Of a stretch of 64,000 bases of DNA, positions 59,869 through 64,000 are shown piece after piece. The DNA is from Wolbachia endosymbiont of Cylisticus convexus. Lineage in GTDB: Bacteria > Pseudomonadota > Alphaproteobacteria > Rickettsiales > Anaplasmataceae. Under the pieces are notes generated by a model. The model ran no database searches. It was not told where the DNA came from and was given only the letters and a program-made list of their open reading frames with translations. How positions within the stretch are numbered: the first letter of the stretch is position 1; every line of letters begins with the position of its first letter. The translations under genes and the position numbers were made by a program. The stretch covers positions 7,428 through 71,427 of the forward strand of contig NZ_QPIP01000001.1 in the NCBI RefSeq assembly GCF_003344345.1, in the 5' to 3' direction.

Positions 59869-62800
59869 ATGACAATCAATCAACAAATAAATAAAAATAT
59901 AACTAAAGAAGAATATTTCAACAATAACGGCAAAGGATTTAATTCGCCACATGTTGTAGAAGTTAAAGATTTAAATATTAAAGTAGAGGTTTATTCTCAT
60001 AATTTAAGAGCAAGTAAAATTGCTAACATTGAAAGTGAGATAAGAGAAACAGCTACTAATTTTAAGGACGCATTCAAGTTAAAACACAGCAACTCAGAAC
60101 AAACATTTAAAATTTATATGTTTGATGACAAGGATGATTACACTCACCTTGGCGGAAGCGAGCGTTTCGGTTCTTACCTTGGAGATGAAGGTGGTAAATG
60201 TTACTACAAAGGGGAAGCTGATGTTTTTGCTGAAATGTATGTCTACCAACAAGGTGGCGTTCATAACCTTCAGCATGAATTTGCACATGGTTTAACTTAC
60301 TTGGCTACAGGAGGTGAGCACCTACCTGCAGTATTAATGGAAGGAATTGCAGATTACTTTGAGCACCATTCAGATCATAAATTCAATTCTCAAGGATCAA
60401 GTATCGACAAAACTGAAGCTACAAATTTGAATTTAAGTGAAATTTTAAGTTTAGAATATTCAGAGAACGACGAAGCAAATAGCCTGGTTTATAAAACAGG
60501 TCATGCGTTGATAATGTACTTACAGGAAAAAGATCCTAGTTTATTAAGAGACTACCTAGATGCTTTACGTCAAGGTGACTCACATAAGTCAAAAGACTTT
60601 CTCTCTCAAATAAAAGGGCATAATGATAATTTTAAAGGCTGGCTTGCTGAGAATGATACAGAAACTGCAATGGAACATCTTAACGCTTTGCAAGTTACAA
60701 AAGGAGCTTTTATAGCAACTGGTCAAGAAATAGTGGGTGGAGAAATTAAAAACATATCCTACTATAAAGCAAATATAGAAAAAATGGATGGAGAAAACGT
60801 TGGAAGTTTTTCTCCTGTAGAACACGTTGCATTTTATGATGTTGCTCGTGCTATAAATAGGGCAACAAATGATACATTTGATATATCAAAGGAATATCAT
60901 TTCCTCAAGGTAGTAAAAACTTCTGATGGACAGGATAAACTAACTTACTCTGACCAACAAGGTAATGAATATCAAAACAGTCAAGAATATAAGAGTCAGG
61001 TTTTAAATGTATTGTCAAAGTATGATAAAACTTTGAAAAAAACTTGCGATGAGAAACTAAAGAATCTGGATGAGCAGATTCATAAGGAATCCACTGAAGT
61101 ACTTGAAAGATATCATAAACAAGAGATCTCCTATGAAGAACTTTTGGAAAAATATAATTTCATTACTTCTTCCTCTCGATATGAAGAATTGAAAAATTCC
61201 TTACTTGATAAAACCATAAACACTGGCTTAGAACAAGTAAAAGCGACTAAGAACATCGATGTAGAAAAGATGTTAGAAGAGATGATCAATATCGATCCAA
61301 ACTTAATAAGGAGTACAAATCATATTGATCTACAAGAAGGTAAGATTTTCTCTATAAAAGCCCATGGTCACGGGAATATGGGTGCGCTATCCATACAAGA
61401 TGGAGATACAAAGCTTGGAGAATTATCGAGCGAATCAGGATTTTTCAAGCAAGTTGAAGGCCAAACTAAAGAAACTTTCATTTTTGAGGATATACTGCAC
61501 AACTTAAATACTCAATATGATGGTGGTGCTTATATGGCGATTACGAAAGAAAATGGTCATTATAAAGCTTCTTTAATAGACGGCAGAACAGTTGAACGTG
61601 ATGAATACTTTGATGAAGCGCATTTACATGAAAATGAATTGTTGCATCCTAGCACTGGACACATCCAAAAAGATTTAGATTCTCTGCTCCTTAGAGGTAC
61701 CAAAATTTTGAATCATCAAGATTCAGAGCACACACAATATTCTGATGAGCAAAAGGCAAATGGAGTAATCGTGGAAAAAGGAACATTACTGGATAATAAG
61801 GGAACAGATAGGACAGACGATGATGTATATGAAGCTGTTGTAAAGCAAGGAGACGAGCGCTTACATGAGTTCAAAAATATGGGCTTTTATATTACCGAAG
61901 AGGTGAAAAATGAAAGAGGTGAAATTACAAATGGAAGTAACTTGTTCATTCATGATCACGGAAAAAATGTGCGCTATCAGTTACCTGAAAAAGTTACTCA
62001 TCTAAAGTTAGTGCAAAAGGATGGACAATATAAGTTAGCACCATCTGATTCTGAAGGGAGAGAGTATAATGGCATACCAGATGAATATAGATATATAGAT
62101 CCAATATTTGCACATGAATATGAGAAGAGAGATTATTCCCATAAACATGTAAATGTGGGCCTTATAAACTTAGAGAAATATGGCTCTGGCAAACTTTTTG
62201 CTATAAAGTACGACCCAAATGATTACCACATACAAAGAAACTCAAGTAGTGAAATAGTTAGAATAAAAGATCAAGCATATTTCACTAAAGTAAAACTATT
62301 TGATGGTGATACTGATGAAGAAATTGGAATGTTATCTAATAATTTCCATAACTTCAAAGGAAAAATATTCTTTTCTGCTGATTATAACTACAGTTATAAT
62401 GATTTCCTCGCATCTGTTTCTCCTCAAGTTGAAATTGAGGACATGGGGAATGGAAGTAAAAAAATAACTTTCGATCAAGGTGATGGCGATATCGGTGATA
62501 CTAATAGAGGCTACACGGACTATCAGAGAATATTCACAAAAGAGAAACAAACCGAAAGTCCAAAAGGGCAAGTAAGTGAAACTAAGACAGAAGTTAACAT
62601 GAGCCATAGTACTACTAATATTGTTGCTGAAGAGAGAAACGACAATAGTGAAATGCAGTCTGATCAGCCACAAATTCCAACAAGGGCAAAAAGGTCAGCT
62701 TCAGTGGAGGAGAAAGAGCAGGTATTAAAAGACACAATCTTGAAAATAGAAAAGAACTATGATCGAGACTTAGAAGGAAAGCACAAGGCAAATGTAACCA

Positions 62801-63141
62801 TAGATTACAATGATGTGAAAGCCTTGTATGATAGAGCAGAAGGAGAAGATAAAGGCTCTGTGTTAAAGTTTTGGAACAAACTGCATACATCAGATTATAA
62901 GGTTGGTGCTTTGCCCGAAGACAAGTATTACTTTAAAGATGGCAAATTTGTAATTCACGATAGTGATACGAAAAAGCTTATAGTGTTACCTGAGGATAAG
63001 GTATCCATCAAAATAATGAAGGATGGTGATAGCTATAGTTTGGCTATATCAAGTGGTAATGGCAAAGTAATAAGCAGCATTAGTAAAATAGATAATCCGA
63101 AGGGAATGTTCAAAAAAGTGTGTCAAACCGAAAAAAAGTAA
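59869..63141 (+). CDS. Large collagenase-like (M9-type) metalloprotease with an R-x-K-R site
   Basis: This 1090-residue protein starts at ATG 59869 with AGAGG about 9 nt upstream. The N-terminal about 260 residues match the collagenase M9 peptidase. They comprise a lead-in (KIYMFDDKDDYTHLGG and GGKCYYKGEA), the zinc site HEFAH (136-140), and a distal Glu in LMEGIADYFEHH (E158), followed by a helical helper (TGHALIMYLQEKDPSLLRDY). The middle (about 280-920) is unrecognised, with repeated 'F...D..G' and 'GE..S....F' stretches. At 939-942 is RAKR, followed by a C-terminal module (VTIDYNDVKALYDR...DGKFVIHDS) resembling the end of the 3035 protein. No signal peptide. The IS256 element begins just after its stop, so the true C-terminus may have been longer. 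Confidence 0.82.
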   Translation: MTINQQINKNITKEEYFNNNGKGFNSPHVVEVKDLNIKVEVYSHNLRASKIANIESEIRETATNFKDAFKLKHSNSEQTFKIYMFDDKDDYTHLGGSERFGSYLGDEGGKCYYKGEADVFAEMYVYQQGGVHNLQHEFAHGLTYLATGGEHLPAVLMEGIADYFEHHSDHKFNSQGSSIDKTEATNLNLSEILSLEYSENDEANSLVYKTGHALIMYLQEKDPSLLRDYLDALRQGDSHKSKDFLSQIKGHNDNFKGWLAENDTETAMEHLNALQVTKGAFIATGQEIVGGEIKNISYYKANIEKMDGENVGSFSPVEHVAFYDVARAINRATNDTFDISKEYHFLKVVKTSDGQDKLTYSDQQGNEYQNSQEYKSQVLNVLSKYDKTLKKTCDEKLKNLDEQIHKESTEVLERYHKQEISYEELLEKYNFITSSSRYEELKNSLLDKTINTGLEQVKATKNIDVEKMLEEMINIDPNLIRSTNHIDLQEGKIFSIKAHGHGNMGALSIQDGDTKLGELSSESGFFKQVEGQTKETFIFEDILHNLNTQYDGGAYMAITKENGHYKASLIDGRTVERDEYFDEAHLHENELLHPSTGHIQKDLDSLLLRGTKILNHQDSEHTQYSDEQKANGVIVEKGTLLDNKGTDRTDDDVYEAVVKQGDERLHEFKNMGFYITEEVKNERGEITNGSNLFIHDHGKNVRYQLPEKVTHLKLVQKDGQYKLAPSDSEGREYNGIPDEYRYIDPIFAHEYEKRDYSHKHVNVGLINLEKYGSGKLFAIKYDPNDYHIQRNSSSEIVRIKDQAYFTKVKLFDGDTDEEIGMLSNNFHNFKGKIFFSADYNYSYNDFLASVSPQVEIEDMGNGSKKITFDQGDGDIGDTNRGYTDYQRIFTKEKQTESPKGQVSETKTEVNMSHSTTNIVAEERNDNSEMQSDQPQIPTRAKRSASVEEKEQVLKDTILKIEKNYDRDLEGKHKANVTIDYNDVKALYDRAEGEDKGSVLKFWNKLHTSDYKVGALPEDKYYFKDGKFVIHDSDTKKLIVLPEDKVSIKIMKDGDSYSLAISSGNGKVISSISKIDNPKGMFKKVCQTEKK

Positions 63142-63172
63142 TAAATTGATATAAAAAAATGGAGGTTTGACA
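63121..63172. repeat. Inverted repeat between the protease stop and the IS256 start
   Basis: TGTCAAACC at 63121-63129 and GGTTTGACA at 63164-63172 form a perfect 9-bp inverted repeat around the protease stop codon and the transposase ribosome-binding site. It may be a terminator hairpin, a transposase-regulating hairpin, or part of the IS left end. Confidence 0.55.
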
Positions 63173-64000
63173 ATGAGTCAAAAAGTAGTAAACAGAACTA
63201 ACGGATTGGTAGATTATAAAGAGTTGGAAACAAATATCCTGTCGTCTATACGAGAAGGAAGACCGTTGACAGGAAAGGAGGGAGCATTAACACCATTTAT
63301 AAAAAAGCTGCTGGAGGCGAGTCTAGAAGGTGAAATAGAAAACCATTTATTAGCTGAAAGTGAAGAAAATAATCGCAGAAATGGGAGGAATGGAAAGACT
63401 TTACGTACAAGTGCAGGTTCATTTGAGCTGTTAACGCCAAGAGATAGAGAAGGAAGTTTTGAGCCGCAAATAGTCAAAAAAAGGCAAACAAGCTTACATC
63501 CAGAGCTTGAAACGAAGATTTTGAGCACATTTGCCAGTGGTATGAGCTATAGAGATATAGCGTCACACGTTGAGGAAATTTATGATCACAAAATATCGGT
63601 AGCAGAGATATCAAGTATTACCGACAAATTACTGCCTATAATCAATGAATGGCGTAGTCGTCCACTGCAATCAGTATACCCGATAGTATTTATGGATGGG
63701 ATGTTCTTTAAGGTCAAGGAGGATGGACATTGCGTAAGTAAATGTATGTACAATATATTGGGCATAGACCAAAATGGCAGAAAAGAAGTCCTGGGCTTTT
63801 ATTTGGCTGAAAGTGAAGGAGCTAACTTTTGGTTGGAAGTGCTAAATAACCTCAAAGAAAGAGGAGTAGAAGATATTCTGATTGCATGTGTAGATGGGCT
63901 AAAAAGCTTTCCTGCAGCCATCAACAGTGTATTTCCCAGTGCAGAAGTGCAGCTATGTATAGTACACCAAATAAGAAATTCTCTGAAATATGTATCCAGT
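63173..64000 (+). mobile_element. IS256-family transposase (partial at right edge)
   Basis: The first 276 residues of a mutator-type transposase are open to the edge (the family is about 400 aa). It has an N-terminal region ending in KRQTSLHPELETKILSTFAS, the first catalytic aspartate in VFMDGMFFKV, the second in IACVDGLKSFPAAI, and VQLCIVHQIRNSLKYV leading toward the third. A GGAG/AGG ribosome-binding site lies at 63161-63166. The frame is intact as far as it goes, so the element may be active. Its right end lies outside the window. Confidence 0.9.

Overview
The window is AT-rich DNA from an obligate intracellular alphaproteobacterium, almost certainly an arthropod-type Wolbachia (Rickettsiales, Anaplasmataceae). 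The pointers are four ankyrin-repeat genes, an Msp4/Wsp-like outer-membrane protein, Rickettsiales-type housekeeping genes in small unrelated operons, IS5- and IS256-family insertion sequences, and many copies of a short palindrome (core CCAGTG-N5-CACTGG) scattered between genes and, in frame, inside genes. This identification rests on gene content and protein wording, not on a database search.

Layout. 1-1946: priA (reverse, runs off the left edge), carrying about 190 codons of in-frame palindromic repeats. 2066-5485: a two-gene operon, an unknown coiled-coil protein then a large collagenase-like (M9-type) metalloprotease. 5486-5990: a 129-bp tandem repeat. 5990-9976: thyX-murA and fabF-acpP on the reverse strand. 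10065-11952: ispA and an FKBP-like membrane protein. 12459-14473: hslVU, with hslU frameshifted twice. 14551-23214: gshA, two unknown membrane proteins, hemH, ndk, argD, a TlyC/CorC-like protein, gapR, ubiX, folD. 23328-29272 (reverse): outer-membrane protein, leuS, NlpD-like lipoprotein, MerR regulator, IHF/HU, MFS transporter. 29273-30052: a gene-free stretch with a good sigma70-type promoter. 30053-34340: uvrB, petC, petB. 34463-39267: three related ankyrin genes and a DnaJ-like gene, built by repeated duplication of a [dnaJ 3' end + ankyrin gene] unit. 39329-41113: nfu and a frameshifted hisS. 41116-42875: three decayed IS5-type transposases. 42911-45475: polA with two frameshifts. 45597-52262: gatA, gyrB, a membrane protein and an ankyrin protein. 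52486-57350: phospholipid genes psd, pssA and plsY around two tandem Na+/alanine-type symporters. 57352-58500: a broken membrane-protein gene homologous to the one at 49861. 58628-59624: a cation-efflux protein and tRNA-Val. 59869-63141: a second collagenase-like protease. 63173-64000: an IS256-type transposase cut by the right edge.

The most unusual content is the pair of large collagenase-like proteins at the two ends. Both carry HExxH...E zinc-protease motifs, both have a related C-terminal module, and that module is preceded by R-x-K-R motifs (four in all) matching the cleavage consensus of host furin-type convertases. This suggests host-directed secreted proteins, though no secretion signal is visible.

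Two window-wide patterns stand out. First, palindromic elements sit in frame without stops in priA, ispA, hemH, leuS (three times) and petC. Second, single-base indels, mostly in homopolymer runs, break hslU, hisS, polA, one ankyrin gene and the 57352 gene. Because hisS and polA are normally essential, sequencing error, recent decay and slippage rescue all have to be weighed.
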